Part shown: positions 43,452-52,748 of the stretch, in pieces
How positions within the stretch are numbered: position 1 is the stretch's first letter
Layout: each line of letters starts with the position of its first letter
Assembly (NCBI RefSeq): GCF_023149135.1
Contig: NZ_JAIWJX010000002.1
Location: 3,286,001 to 3,350,000 of the forward strand
Source of the DNA: Fictibacillus marinisediminis
Lineage (GTDB): Bacteria > Bacillota > Bacilli > Bacillales > Fictibacillaceae
DNA: 64,000 nt
Direction: 5' to 3'
Position numbers and translations under genes: made by a program
The notes under the pieces: model-generated
Told to the model about the DNA's origin: nothing
What the model saw: the letters and a program-made list of their open reading frames with translations, nothing else
Databases searched by the model: none

Positions 43452-44231
43452 TTATCCTTTTCTGGCAAACCAAAGTGTCCATCGGTCCTGTTCCATTATT
43501 TCCTGTTCATCTCGCAATTTTGTTTCAATGTATTGGATTAGGTGCTCCAATCTTTCGTCGTCCAATTCAAACAGCAGCGACCGTCCTGTACGTTTTCTAA
43601 GGTCCTCCGAGAGGTCATTTACAGAAGAATACTGTTTTCTCAATTCCCAAAGCTTGACCTCTTCAACATGTGAAAACCCTGCTTTTTCAAGAGCTCCTCG
43701 AACCTGCTCGCCTGTAAAACGCCTCTCGATTTCCTTCTCCATCAATTCTGGATTTTGTTCAAAGAAATATCCCCGGATATGTGTGTCTGTTCCTGGGAGC
43801 AAACAATCCTCAGGTGTCCTGTCTTGAATGATGAACATTCCGCCTGGTTTCAACAAGCGAAAGGCTTCTGATATACATCCTTCCAATTCGGTCAAATGAT
43901 GAATCACTGCCCGTCCCAATACGACATCCGCGGTAAGCGATTCAAGCCCTGTATTCCACGCATATCCATGTACATACTGAACACGTCCTCCAAAACCTTG
44001 GCAGTTCTCGCGTGCTGCTTCCAGCATTTTTACTGAAAAATCGACAGCAGCCACTTGCTTGGCGCCCAGTTCAATCAGTGCTTTCGTATAGATGCCTCCT
44101 CCACAGCCGATATCTACCGCGCTAAAATCCTTCAAAGCCAGATATTGTTCAATCAGCTTCTTCCAATCATCTGCTGCTGTTCTAGTGGCGTAGGATAATT
44201 TGTTATCCTTTCCATGAAAGTCAATTGCCAT
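43452..44231 (-). CDS. SAM-dependent methyltransferase, class I
   Basis: A 259-residue methyltransferase. Motif I VDIGCGGGIYTKALIELGA near residue 40 binds SAM; AAVDFSVKML (motif II), DVVLGRAVIHHL (motif III/IV) and LKPGGMFIIQDRTPEDC follow. The acceptor cannot be identified. AAGGAGC precedes the ATG. It follows a second methyltransferase gene by 13 bases on the same strand, so the two form an operon ending at 43412-43441. Confidence 0.9.
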   Translation of the reverse strand: MAIDFHGKDNKLSYATRTAADDWKKLIEQYLALKDFSAVDIGCGGGIYTKALIELGAKQVAAVDFSVKMLEAARENCQGFGGRVQYVHGYAWNTGLESLTADVVLGRAVIHHLTELEGCISEAFRLLKPGGMFIIQDRTPEDCLLPGTDTHIRGYFFEQNPELMEKEIERRFTGEQVRGALEKAGFSHVEEVKLWELRKQYSSVNDLSEDLRKRTGRSLLFELDDERLEHLIQYIETKLRDEQEIMEQDRWTLWFARKG

Positions 44232-44244
44232 AATGCTCAGCTCC

Positions 44245-45012
44245 TTATTTGACGGCCTTTATCAGAACAGCTTCTCCGCTGAATTCCTGAACCTTTCCAT
44301 CCTTCTCCATAATGCTAAAATATTTCTTAACATGTGAAGGTGAATCTGTCATTTTTTTAATCAGCTGATCTTTTTCCTCCTTTTTCAACTCCATCCGGTC
44401 ACACCAGCTGTCAAACGTAAATGTCTTTTTAAAAACATTGATCTGCTCTATCCTGAAACCGGCTTTTTCCAAAAACGTTATCCACTCGGACTTTTTCCAA
44501 GCGCGGTAATGGCTGTGGTCTCTTCTTTTTTCTATATCATTATAAAACTCATCATACTCCTTCCTTTCCGGTGCCGTATTATCTACGATTAATAGTGTTC
44601 CGCCCTGTGACAGCACTCTGTAGGATTCCGAGATAAATGATTGCAGATCCGGAAAATGGTGAGGTGCAATCCGGCACGTAACCACTTCAAAAGATTCTTC
44701 TGAAAAAGGAAGTTTCTCCGCATCACCTTTGACGAATGAGACATTATGATAACCGTTTCCTTCTATAAATCTTTTTGCAGCTTCCAATATCTCGCTCGTC
44801 AGATCCAACGCGGTCACTTCTTTAACGAGTGGAGAAAATACATTAGCGGTGTGCCCGCCACCTGTTGCAATATCCAGCAGACGGTCCTGTGGCTCTGCGT
44901 TCGAGATCTCCACCATTTGTGCCAAATCCTTCCCTTTAGCATGAATGGGACTGCTCACATATTTTTCAGCATTTTTTCCAAACTGCTGCTGAACCCTCGC
45001 TTTAATATCCAT
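44245..45012 (-). CDS. SAM-dependent methyltransferase (UbiE-like)
   Basis: A 255-residue methyltransferase of the UbiE/YcgJ type. Motif I is LLDIATGGGHTANVFSPLV near residue 41; VTALDLTSEILEAA, GDAEKLPFSEESFEVVTCRIAPHHF and VLSQGGTLLIVDNTAPE follow in order. It resembles bacillal paralogues of unknown acceptor. GGAAAGGAGAG precedes the ATG at 45012. First gene of a two-methyltransferase operon, divergent from a cytochrome P450. Confidence 0.9.
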   Translation of the reverse strand: MDIKARVQQQFGKNAEKYVSSPIHAKGKDLAQMVEISNAEPQDRLLDIATGGGHTANVFSPLVKEVTALDLTSEILEAAKRFIEGNGYHNVSFVKGDAEKLPFSEESFEVVTCRIAPHHFPDLQSFISESYRVLSQGGTLLIVDNTAPERKEYDEFYNDIEKRRDHSHYRAWKKSEWITFLEKAGFRIEQINVFKKTFTFDSWCDRMELKKEEKDQLIKKMTDSPSHVKKYFSIMEKDGKVQEFSGEAVLIKAVK

Positions 45013-45223
45013 CTATCCTCTCTCCTTTCCCTCAATCTCATCATATGCATAAGCTACATGTAAGAAAATTACTAATAAACATACCAATCACATAAGAAAA
45101 ACTAATCACAAGGACAGAATATTTAAAATACTAAAATTTTTAGAGAGATATTCTTTGTACTTTCATTTCATTGGATGTAATCTTTTTATGTAGCCACTAC
45201 CAAAAACTGGAGGTAATATAACC

Positions 45224-46438
45224 ATGGAAAATTCTACTCAAACAGCATTTCGGCAAGTAGAGGAAATTTCGACGAAAGAAGAAAGATATGAACCTTTTTC
45301 CTGGTATGAAAAAATGCGGAAAGAAAGCCCAGTTCGCAAGGATGAAAGACGGGGGGCGTGGGATGCCTTTGATTATCAGAGTGTAAAGTACGTTCTGGAA
45401 ACGAAAGAACTGTTTTCCTCCAACCGGTCAAAAAAACAGGAGGATGAACAAAAGTCCCCAATTGAATTAAGTTTGATCAGCATTGACCCGCCAAAACATA
45501 CACAGATGCGCTCTCTCGTGAAAAAAGCCTTTACTCCAAAAGTCATGAAAGAATGGCGTCCCCGCATCGAACGTATCGCGAAACAGCTTCTAGACGAGAT
45601 TGATCCAGCATCCGAAATAGATATCGTAACACAATTTTCCTATCCGCTTCCGGTGATGGTGATCGCTGAAATACTTGGGGTACCCATCGAAGACCAATCC
45701 AAATTCAAAGAGTGGTCTGAATGGGTAGTCGCAGGGCCAAAAGACAACAGCCCCGAGGCTATAAAACATTTGGAACAAAACCAGCAAAGAACGTACCATG
45801 AGCTGTATGTCTATTTTAAAGAGATTATAAGTAATAAACGAGAACACCCTGAAAAAGATATTATCTCCGTTCTACTCGGAGCCGAAGCTCAGGGCACCGT
45901 GCTTTCTGAAGACGAGATCATCGGATTCTGCATTTTGCTGCTTGTTGCAGGAAATGAAACAACAACCAACTTAATCAGCAATGCGTTCTATTGCTTCACA
46001 GAGTTCCCCGATATTTATGAGGAAATCCTCAGGAATCCAAAAGACATTCTCCCTCTTGCCATCGAAGAAGTGCTGCGGTACCGTTCTCCTGTACAGGCGA
46101 TGAGCCGTGTTGCGAAAGAAGATATCATTCTTGGAGATGCCCAGATTAAAGCCGGCGATATTGTTGTGGCATGGATGGGATCTGCGAATCGGGACGAGCA
46201 GCAATTTGAACAGGCCGGCCAATTCAATATCAAAAGAAAGCCAAATCCTCATCTCGCCTTCGGAAAAGGCATCCATTTCTGCCTTGGGGCACCGCTTGCC
46301 CGGCTGGAAGCAGAAATCGCCATTGAAGAATGGATGAAACGATATCCCAAATTTGAGAAAAGCAGCAACTTTTCCCTTGAACCGATCGAGAGCACCTTTG
46401 TGTACGGATTAAAAGAGTTCAAGCTATCTGTTCTGTGA
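45224..46438 (+). CDS. Cytochrome P450
   Basis: A 404-residue soluble bacterial P450 that inserts oxygen using electrons from a ferredoxin or flavodoxin. I-helix LLVAGNETTTNL near residue 247, K-helix EEVLRYRSP (ExxR) near 283 and the heme-ligand loop FGKGIHFCLGAPLAR near residue 350 are intact. The shape matches Bacillus CYP109/CYP107-type enzymes (YjiB, BioI). CTGGAGG precedes the ATG. No redox partner is encoded nearby. Likely substrates are fatty acids, steroids or terpenes by family analogy only. Confidence 0.92.
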   Translation: MENSTQTAFRQVEEISTKEERYEPFSWYEKMRKESPVRKDERRGAWDAFDYQSVKYVLETKELFSSNRSKKQEDEQKSPIELSLISIDPPKHTQMRSLVKKAFTPKVMKEWRPRIERIAKQLLDEIDPASEIDIVTQFSYPLPVMVIAEILGVPIEDQSKFKEWSEWVVAGPKDNSPEAIKHLEQNQQRTYHELYVYFKEIISNKREHPEKDIISVLLGAEAQGTVLSEDEIIGFCILLLVAGNETTTNLISNAFYCFTEFPDIYEEILRNPKDILPLAIEEVLRYRSPVQAMSRVAKEDIILGDAQIKAGDIVVAWMGSANRDEQQFEQAGQFNIKRKPNPHLAFGKGIHFCLGAPLARLEAEIAIEEWMKRYPKFEKSSNFSLEPIESTFVYGLKEFKLSVL

Positions 46439-46526
46439 AATTGGATGGAATAGGATTGAAGGGCCATTCGTATGTGAAGTTTCTCTGAATGTAAATCCGC
46501 ATTGAGCTTTAACAAAACCAACTATT

Positions 46527-46758
46527 AAAAAAGGGGGCTGTCCTGAAAGTCGAAAATTGACCTTCAGGCAGCTCCTTTGACGTGAAAAATCTTCAATGAA
46601 AAGTTGATTGGAGTGCAAGGTGCGAGACTCCTGCGGGACTAGCGTGACAGGTGAGACTCCCGCAGGCGCTTGCGCCAAGAGGCTCACCGCACGCCCCGCG
46701 GAAAGCGAGCAGCCTGGAGCGGAGATCAACAGCTACCAGACTTCTTGGACAGCCCCTT
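46527..46758. repeat. Repeat family A, copy 2 (about 230 bp)
   Basis: Bounded by AAGGGGGCTGTCC (46531-46543) and GGACAGCCCCTT (46747-46758). The left end folds as a long hairpin (GCTGTCCTGAAAGTC with GACCTTCAGGCAGC, then CTCCTTT), oriented as a terminator for the P450 gene. The core has GGTGCGAGACTCCTGCGGG and CGCACGCCCCGCGGAAAGCG. It lies between convergent genes and supplies the stop codon of the VOC gene. Confidence 0.88.
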
Positions 46759-47361
46759 CCCGCCGTTTAATCCGGTCACAATGACCTTATTCGGGTCTTT
46801 GCTGCTTCCTTCCACACCTTCCATGAAAACCTCCTGAAGGTGAAGCTGTGCTCCTTGAACAAAGCTGATTTCTTCCATTTCCCGATGAAACAGCCTCTCC
46901 AGTTCTCTTTCAAATGCTTCATCAGGGCTTGCGATTACCAGCCTGGCCAGAGAGCCATCCCCCTCGTATACTGCATCTTTGCGGGTTTGCAGCTCGACCT
47001 TGAACCGGTATGGAGTATAGATAAAGGTCCTGCGGGCACCTGCTTCTGTTTTCCATCCCATCACATCAGCACGGTTGCAAAGCTGTTTCAGTTCTTCATC
47101 GGTTACTAAATATCCAATGTGGTCAAAGATTGGCTTCTTTCCAGCTCCAAACGTTATATTGATATTTCCTTTTCTGACTTCGATAATGCGAAAAATAAGA
47201 GCATTCTCACGAAAGTCATCCCACTCCAATGGAGGATGGTAGGGAGTTACCGTTCCTTTTTCCATTGCGTATCTGCCTTCTACTTGAAAGCCCAGACGCC
47301 GATAATAGCTTTCTGTCTCTTCTACTCTATCTGTCCAAAAATGATAATGAAATAGTTTCAA
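46726..47361 (-). CDS. VOC-superfamily protein, 3' end rewritten by a repeat
   Basis: A 211-residue protein with a glyoxalase/VOC fold: FHYHFWTDRVEETESYYRRLGF at the start, FGAGKKPIFDHIGYLV near residue 73, and FKVELQT near 122. A helical C-terminal region follows. Metal ligands resemble those of dioxygenases/glyoxalases but the substrate is unknown. The last dozen residues (GKGLSKKSGSC) and the stop are encoded by repeat copy A2, so the original C-terminus is lost. The fold itself appears complete. Confidence 0.78.
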   Translation of the reverse strand: MKLFHYHFWTDRVEETESYYRRLGFQVEGRYAMEKGTVTPYHPPLEWDDFRENALIFRIIEVRKGNINITFGAGKKPIFDHIGYLVTDEELKQLCNRADVMGWKTEAGARRTFIYTPYRFKVELQTRKDAVYEGDGSLARLVIASPDEAFERELERLFHREMEEISFVQGAQLHLQEVFMEGVEGSSKDPNKVIVTGLNGGKGLSKKSGSC

Positions 47362-47462
47362 AGTTCCAACTCCCGGGTCTTCTAATTATTCTTTCTGTGT
47401 CTGAAACCTTACAGACAAACATATAGTGAGAGTATACAAGCCAATACAATTGGAGGCAAACT

Positions 47463-48116
47463 ATGCTCGTTTTATTTTTGCTTGGCCTCGCTCTTGCTGC
47501 CTCGCCAGGTCCGGATTTTTTATTAATGACAAAGCATACATTAAGCCATGGCACGCGGATGGGCTACGCCACGTTTTTAGGAAATCGTACAAGCTTCATC
47601 CTGCATCTCACTCTCGCCGTACTCGGACTTTCTGTCATTTTGAAAGAATCAGCTCTATTATACTTGTTTATCCGTATGGCTGGGGCTGCATATTTAATTT
47701 ATTTAGGCTGCAATAATATTTTCAGAAGAATTTCAGCCCAGGCTGCCCATTCATCCAGCATCACCTCCATGGCCTTGTCGGCACTGCTCGCCTATCAGAG
47801 GGGCTTTTGGAGCAATCTGCTAAATCCAAAGGTTAGCCTGTTTTTCCTTAGTATCTTCCCTCAGTTTGTGACCGCAGAAAATTTTGCTTCCGAACCATTC
47901 AGTAACGCTCTTATCTTTTTGGCTGGCAATTCCTGCTGGTATCTGGCAGTTCTTCCTATTGTCGGCATGCAGCTGATCCGGGAAGGAATGGCCCGCTTTC
48001 AAGCGATTTTGGATCTTGTATTCGGCCTTCTTTTTTTAGGATACGGGGGGAAAATGATCATTGAAGATCTCCAAATTCTTTTGCGTTACCTGCCCGGTTA
48101 TTCCTTCTTCTCATGA
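47463..48116 (+). CDS. LysE/RhtB-family exporter
   Basis: A 217-residue membrane protein with about six hydrophobic segments. The start LALAASPGPDFLLMTKHTLSHGTRMGY is the LysE/RhtB signature, followed by AGAAYLIYLGCNNI and FWSNLLNPKVSLFFLSIFPQFV. The family exports amino acids and related metabolites; which one is unknown. TTGGAGG precedes the ATG. It is divergent from the VOC gene and convergent with floT. Confidence 0.92.
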   Translation: MLVLFLLGLALAASPGPDFLLMTKHTLSHGTRMGYATFLGNRTSFILHLTLAVLGLSVILKESALLYLFIRMAGAAYLIYLGCNNIFRRISAQAAHSSSITSMALSALLAYQRGFWSNLLNPKVSLFFLSIFPQFVTAENFASEPFSNALIFLAGNSCWYLAVLPIVGMQLIREGMARFQAILDLVFGLLFLGYGGKMIIEDLQILLRYLPGYSFFS

Positions 48117-48126
48117 AATACATAAA

Positions 48127-48147
48127 ATCCCCCTGTCACAGGGGGAT
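48127..48147. terminator. Bidirectional terminator
   Basis: ATCCCCCTGT and ACAGGGGGAT separated by one base, between convergent lysE-like and floT genes. Confidence 0.8.
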
Positions 48148-48157
48148 CTCAGTTGTT

Positions 48158-49714
48158 TTATTCTACCGGCAATGGATCTTCACTGCGGTCATATGGTGCG
48201 GGTTCATGGTTCTTTTGGGCAAGGTCATAGCGCAGTCCGTCGAGGCTCTGTCTCACATTTCCTTTGCCTGAAAAATTCTCGATCAGCTCTTTTACATCTA
48301 TTCCAGATGAGGCCTTAAGGGTTTCCTGAAGAGATGCCATCAGGTTGGTCGCATAGCCGGTTACTTTATTCGCTCCGCCGTTTTCACCGCTGCCGCCGGT
48401 ATCCACAACCGTAATTTTATCAATGTTGGACAGCGGGCTTGCGACTTCTTTCGCATACGCCGGCAGCATGTTCACGATCATATCGAGAATAGCTGCCTGG
48501 CCGAACATTTCAAAGGCTTCGGCGATTTTTTGCTTCGCTTCTGCTTCAGCCAGACCTTTCAAACGGATAACTTCTGCTTCTGTCTCCCCTTTTGCCCGCT
48601 CAGCCTCTGCTTTAGAAAGCCCTTCAAGACGTACTTTCTCAGCCTCCGCTGTCGCCATCGCTTCCACTCTATATTTATTGGCATCCGCCTCAGCGAGCTG
48701 TTTGCGCTTTTCCGCTTCTGCCGCTTGCTCCACTGCATAACGGTCCGCATCCGCTTTTTTCTTTACTTCAGAATCATATTGTTTCTCGCGTCTCGCAATC
48801 TCTTTTTCTTCTAATTCAATCTGCTTTTGGCGCTCAATGATCTTGATCTGCATCTGCTGTTCAGTAACTTCCTGTTTGGCGCGCGCTTCCTCCAAGTGGT
48901 ATGCCTGGTCCGCTTTTGCTTTTGCGATGTCCTGTTCTCTGCGGAATTCTGCAATTTTCAGCTGATTTATCTTTTCTGCTTCTGCAACCTCTGTCGCACG
49001 CTCAAGCTCGGATTTTTGTGCTTCTTTATTCGCTTGTGCCCGTTTGATGCGTGTTTCTTTTTCAGCTTCTGCCGTTGCAATGTCAGCGTCTCGTTTCACC
49101 TGGGCAATCCTCGGTTTTCCGAGAGCCTCAAGGTATCCATTCTTATCCCTTACATCTTTAATCGTAAAGGATACAATCACAAGACCCATTTTCGCCAGAT
49201 CCTGAGAAGCAATGCGCTGAACCTCCTGAGAAAATTTATCACGATTTTTATAGATTTCTTCCACGGTCATGGAACCGAGAATGGAACGGAGATGGCCTTC
49301 CAATACTTCTCTAGCTTCGAGCTCGCGGTCCTGCTTCGTTTTTCCAAGAAACTGTTCAGCTGCTGTTGCAATTTCCCCGATCGAACTGCCGATTTTAATG
49401 ATAGCCGTTCCATCCGCTGTGACCGGAACCCCTTGCTCCGTATAAACTTCCGGTGTCTGAACTTCAAGCTTGCTTGAAAGCAGGCTCAGTGGCTCGGACT
49501 GCTGGAAGACCGGGAATACAAAGGTACCTCCCCCGCGAACGATCTTGATCTTGTTTCCTGATTCATCGATGTTCACGTTCTTGCTGCCAAGGAAACTTCC
49601 AGTTACGATCAGCGCCTCATCTGGCCCTGCGGTCTTATACTTTGTAATAAAAACAGAAATCAGGGCAACTACAACAAACAAAACAATTCCCGCAGCGATA
49701 AAAATAGGTGTCAT
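48158..49714 (-). CDS. floT: Flotillin
   Basis: A 518-residue flotillin-like protein (B. subtilis YuaG/FloT, 509 aa). An N-terminal membrane anchor (residues 1-22), an SPFH/PHB domain (about 35-210, with PVTADGTAIIKIGSS), a long EA-rich coiled coil (about 230-430) and a C-terminal oligomerisation region are visible. Flotillins organise ordered membrane domains. The ATG at 49714 has GGAGG seven bases upstream; an ATG two codons earlier abuts that site. It forms an operon with the upstream NfeD-like gene. Confidence 0.94.
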   Translation of the reverse strand: MTPIFIAAGIVLFVVVALISVFITKYKTAGPDEALIVTGSFLGSKNVNIDESGNKIKIVRGGGTFVFPVFQQSEPLSLLSSKLEVQTPEVYTEQGVPVTADGTAIIKIGSSIGEIATAAEQFLGKTKQDRELEAREVLEGHLRSILGSMTVEEIYKNRDKFSQEVQRIASQDLAKMGLVIVSFTIKDVRDKNGYLEALGKPRIAQVKRDADIATAEAEKETRIKRAQANKEAQKSELERATEVAEAEKINQLKIAEFRREQDIAKAKADQAYHLEEARAKQEVTEQQMQIKIIERQKQIELEEKEIARREKQYDSEVKKKADADRYAVEQAAEAEKRKQLAEADANKYRVEAMATAEAEKVRLEGLSKAEAERAKGETEAEVIRLKGLAEAEAKQKIAEAFEMFGQAAILDMIVNMLPAYAKEVASPLSNIDKITVVDTGGSGENGGANKVTGYATNLMASLQETLKASSGIDVKELIENFSGKGNVRQSLDGLRYDLAQKNHEPAPYDRSEDPLPVE

Positions 49715-49736
49715 TTCCATTCCTCCAATTCATTAG

Positions 49737-50273
49737 TTACAATAATGCGGTTTGTTCATAAGGCATAACATGAACGACGCCGCTTTTCACATCCACGATT
49801 AAAATCTTGGATCCTTGCCCGATCGGCTCATTATCCAGGCTGATCGCTGTCTTGGCAATATTTCCGCTGATCCCCTCAATAAAGACTTCTCCAAAACCAT
49901 CGGACGGGATGGAAGTAATCACTTTACCGATTCTTCCCCGTAAATCCTCCTCAGCGTAATTGAGTGACGCTTCTGCGGAGGCAAGCGGGATCAGGACAAA
50001 AATGTTCAGCAAGGACACAAGGATTAAAGACGATCCTGCCGATATACCTAAGATGAACCAGCTGTTAACAGATGTTATTGTTTCCAATACATAGCCGCAT
50101 GCACCCAGTATCGTAAAAAAAGAAAGTACAAGAGTCGGACTGAGAATGTGGGAAAAAACCTCAAATGCTCCATGGATGAGATCACTGACCAAAACATATA
50201 GAAAGGTGATGCATCCAAATACGATTAATCCGGTTAAATAGATGGTTTCCATCGGATACCCCATAATATCCAT
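49737..50273 (-). CDS. yuaF: NfeD-like membrane protein YuaF
   Basis: A 178-residue membrane protein with three to four hydrophobic segments and a C-terminal OB-fold NfeD domain (about residues 105-178, with LRGRIGKVITSIPSDGFGEVFIEG). It matches YuaF, the partner of FloT in bacillal lipid-domain organisation. AGGGGGAAGG precedes the ATG. It lies immediately upstream of floT, as in B. subtilis, where the operon belongs to the SigW regulon. Confidence 0.92.
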   Translation of the reverse strand: MDIMGYPMETIYLTGLIVFGCITFLYVLVSDLIHGAFEVFSHILSPTLVLSFFTILGACGYVLETITSVNSWFILGISAGSSLILVSLLNIFVLIPLASAEASLNYAEEDLRGRIGKVITSIPSDGFGEVFIEGISGNIAKTAISLDNEPIGQGSKILIVDVKSGVVHVMPYEQTALL

Positions 50274-50437
50274 AACGCCTTCCCCCTTCTCTTAATGAGG
50301 TTTTAACCACCTAAGTATGTAATCAGCCATTCACCTTCCCCCTCTCCATATCTGGGAATATCGTAGCATAAATCGTTTGAAATAATTGGTAAAAATTGTC
50401 GAACTTCCACAAAGTTTCATGTTGTTCTAATTATAAA

Positions 50438-50463
50438 AACGGATAAAACATGAAAAAGTTTCA
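50438..50463 (-). promoter_or_regulatory. Possible SigW/ECF promoter of yuaF-floT
   Basis: TGAAAC (50463-50458), a 16-base spacer and CGTT (50441-50438) on the minus strand. The -35 and spacing fit SigW; the -10 is CGTT rather than CGTA. The leader to yuaF is about 160 bases. Confidence 0.42.
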
Positions 50464-50509
50464 TATTTTGGAAATTAAATTCAGATTATTTATTATTCAT
50501 CTTACAAAA

Positions 50510-50539
50510 AGAAAAAAAGCCTCTTTAAAAGGAGACTTT
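50510..50539 (-). terminator. Rho-independent terminator of the sulfate operon
   Basis: AAAGTCTCC and the AGAGGCTTT arm pair around a TTTTAA loop and are followed by seven U. It overlaps the sirC stop. Confidence 0.82.
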
Positions 50540-51139
50540 CTGTTCTAGAGTACGTATGAAATTTTCCTGTTCATCTCTTGAATGAATGAAGCGTTCTTCC
50601 AGCAGCTCATGGAGCAGCGACTGCTTTTCATCTAAAGAGACTTCCCATTCTTTAATTCGCTCTCGGCATCGAAATAAAAACTGAGTGTAGGCCTCGTAAT
50701 CCTCTGAATAAGCAGCCAGCAGCTCTTTTTTAATCCGTTTGGCAAGAATCGGACTTGCTCCTCCTGTTGAAACAGCCATGACCAGCTTTCCTCTTCTGGC
50801 TACCGCGGGAACCGAGAAATTTCCAAGTGCCGGCTGATCAACGACATTAACCAGCTGGTGGTTTCCTGCATTTTCGGCAATCTGCTGATTCACTTCAGGC
50901 TGATCGGTCGCTGCAAAAATGATAAATGCGTCCTTATAATCACTTGGTTCCACAGATTTCTCATCCCATTTCAGGAGATGTTCATGCTGCATTTTTTGGA
51001 TCGCCGGAACAGCCTCAGGACTAACCACCTTTATTGCTGCTCCTGCCTCAAGCAATCCTAAAATCTTGCGATGGGCGACAGCTCCTCCGCCGATCACTAC
51101 AGCGGACTTACATTTTAGATTCAGCATGATCGGATACAT
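50525..51139 (-). CDS. Precorrin-2 dehydrogenase (siroheme synthase N-terminal type)
   Basis: A 204-residue NAD-dependent enzyme that oxidises precorrin-2 to sirohydrochlorin; equivalent to YlnF. The N-terminal dinucleotide motif SAVVIGGGAVAHRKILGLLEAGA and FIIFAATDQPEVNQQIA match, as does NFSVPAVARRGKLVMAVSTGGASP. It is longer than YlnF (162) because of a helical C-terminal extension. It is last in the sulfate operon; its start lies two bases after the sirB stop and has no good ribosome binding site, so translation is probably coupled. Confidence 0.92.
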   Translation of the reverse strand: MYPIMLNLKCKSAVVIGGGAVAHRKILGLLEAGAAIKVVSPEAVPAIQKMQHEHLLKWDEKSVEPSDYKDAFIIFAATDQPEVNQQIAENAGNHQLVNVVDQPALGNFSVPAVARRGKLVMAVSTGGASPILAKRIKKELLAAYSEDYEAYTQFLFRCRERIKEWEVSLDEKQSLLHELLEERFIHSRDEQENFIRTLEQKVSF

Positions 51140-51141
51140 GG

Positions 51142-51888
51142 CTACACAACCGCACTTTTCGTTTCTGCTTCTTCAATTCTTGTGAGGAGAACGTCTTGCA
51201 GAACAGGATGGTATCCCAGCGCCTCGCACAAAATAAAGTTTTGATCACTCTGTTTTTGCTGTTGTGCTATGGCTTTTTTCATCCCGCTGAGCAGGATGCC
51301 GGGAAAGAGAAGATAAGGAACAACGATGATCTGCTGATAGCCCCAGCCTGAGAGCCTCAGCATCTCTTCAAAGCTAGGTTGGGCAGCCGTCAAAAAACAC
51401 GTTTCAACCCGCGGCACCTCATAGTTCTTTTGTAAATTTGCAGCAATGGCATTGAGATCTCTTTTCACATCAGGGTCACTGCTTCCTCTTCCAACGAGAA
51501 GGATTACAGCGTTCTTATGAAACGTATCAACAGACTCTGTAATCCGCTCCCATAATAAATGTGAGAGAGAATCGTGCACTCCGAAAGGTTTCCCGTACGA
51601 TATCTCTACATTTGGATACCGTTCTTGCTGCAGCCTTATTTCCTCTGGAATATCCTTTTTTGCATGAGCTGCCGTTAATAAAAGAACCGGTATTGCGCAG
51701 ATAGAGGCTGCTCCTTGACGGACACATGCTTCAATCCCTTTGGAAATATCAGGTGCTGACAGTTCCAGAAAACAAACTTCCTTAATGGGATAGTCGCTGG
51801 CTCCCATGCACCGTTTCGCAAATTCCAATGCTTTTTCCGTGCCTGCTTTTGTTCTGCTGCCGTGGCAGATGAGGAGTAATGCTTTCAT
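51142..51888 (-). CDS. sirB: Sirohydrochlorin ferrochelatase
   Basis: A 248-residue CbiX/SirB-type chelatase that inserts iron into sirohydrochlorin. ALLLICHGSRTKAG at the start carries the metal-binding histidine, and the duplicated half has VILLVGRGSSDPDV near residue 130. AIPVLLLTAAHAKKDIPEEI supplies the second histidine of the N-terminal half. It starts directly after the sumT stop. Equivalent to YlnE, it completes siroheme for sulfite reductase. Confidence 0.92.
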   Translation of the reverse strand: MKALLLICHGSRTKAGTEKALEFAKRCMGASDYPIKEVCFLELSAPDISKGIEACVRQGAASICAIPVLLLTAAHAKKDIPEEIRLQQERYPNVEISYGKPFGVHDSLSHLLWERITESVDTFHKNAVILLVGRGSSDPDVKRDLNAIAANLQKNYEVPRVETCFLTAAQPSFEEMLRLSGWGYQQIIVVPYLLFPGILLSGMKKAIAQQQKQSDQNFILCEALGYHPVLQDVLLTRIEEAETKSAVV

Positions 51889-52677
51889 TTACAACGCCTC
51901 ACTTATAATAGAAGAATCCTTTTCTATTAGCGTCTTTTCAAACCAGCTGATCTTTTCGCGGAGTTTGACTACCTCTCCAATTATGATCATGCTTGGATTT
52001 TGAATCCCTTCATTCCGTGCTACTGTTTCAATCGTTTCAAGAGTGCCTGTAACCGTCCGCTGCTCCCCAAAGGTTCCCCATTGAATTAAAGCAGCTGGTG
52101 TTTCTTTGCTCTTCCCATATTTTACGAGACTTTCACAGATGTAAGGGAGGTTCTTAACACCCATATAGATTGCAAGTGTATCAATTCCTTTAGCAAGGCT
52201 TTCCCATCTCTGCTTCTCGTCCTCTCCTTCTTTCCGGTGGCCGGTGACAATTGCAAAGCTGCCTCCATAGTCTCTATGAGTAACTGGTATACCAGCATAA
52301 GCCGGTGCAGCAATTCCAGATGTAATACCCGGAACCACTTCAAATTCCACATGATTTTTAACTAGAGCTTCCGCTTCTTCACCGCCCCTGCCGAATACAA
52401 AAGGGTCACCACCCTTTAACCGGGTGACAACTTTTCCTTTTTTGGCATACTTCACTAAAAAATGATTGATCGTATCTTGCTGCATCGTATGAAGATTAGG
52501 GAGCTTCCCGCAATAGATCAAATCTGCACCTGGCTTTGCATAATCCAGCAGATCTTTATTAACAAGCCGGTCATAAAGAATAACATCAGCTTCCTTAATA
52601 CATCTTGCTCCTTTGATGGTGATTAATTCCGCATCCCCCGGTCCAGCACCCACTAAATACACTTTGCTCAATTCCAT
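51889..52677 (-). CDS. sumT: Uroporphyrinogen-III C-methyltransferase
   Basis: A 262-residue SUMT (YlnD/CobA) that methylates uroporphyrinogen III twice with SAM to precorrin-2. VYLVGAGPGDAELITIKG at the start, VTRLKGGDPFVFGRGGEEAEAL near residue 82, PGITSGIAAPAYAGIPVTHR near 115 and ALIQWGTFGEQRTVTGTL near 195 are all conserved. It is third from the end of the operon, immediately followed by sirB. Confidence 0.95.
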   Translation of the reverse strand: MELSKVYLVGAGPGDAELITIKGARCIKEADVILYDRLVNKDLLDYAKPGADLIYCGKLPNLHTMQQDTINHFLVKYAKKGKVVTRLKGGDPFVFGRGGEEAEALVKNHVEFEVVPGITSGIAAPAYAGIPVTHRDYGGSFAIVTGHRKEGEDEKQRWESLAKGIDTLAIYMGVKNLPYICESLVKYGKSKETPAALIQWGTFGEQRTVTGTLETIETVARNEGIQNPSMIIIGEVVKLREKISWFEKTLIEKDSSIISEAL

Positions 52678-52748
52678 TCACCTGCCTCAGCTGTTTAGTA
52701 TCGTTTCCCTTTCATAGATTTCAAAACTGTTGCTGTTATAGGCCACGA

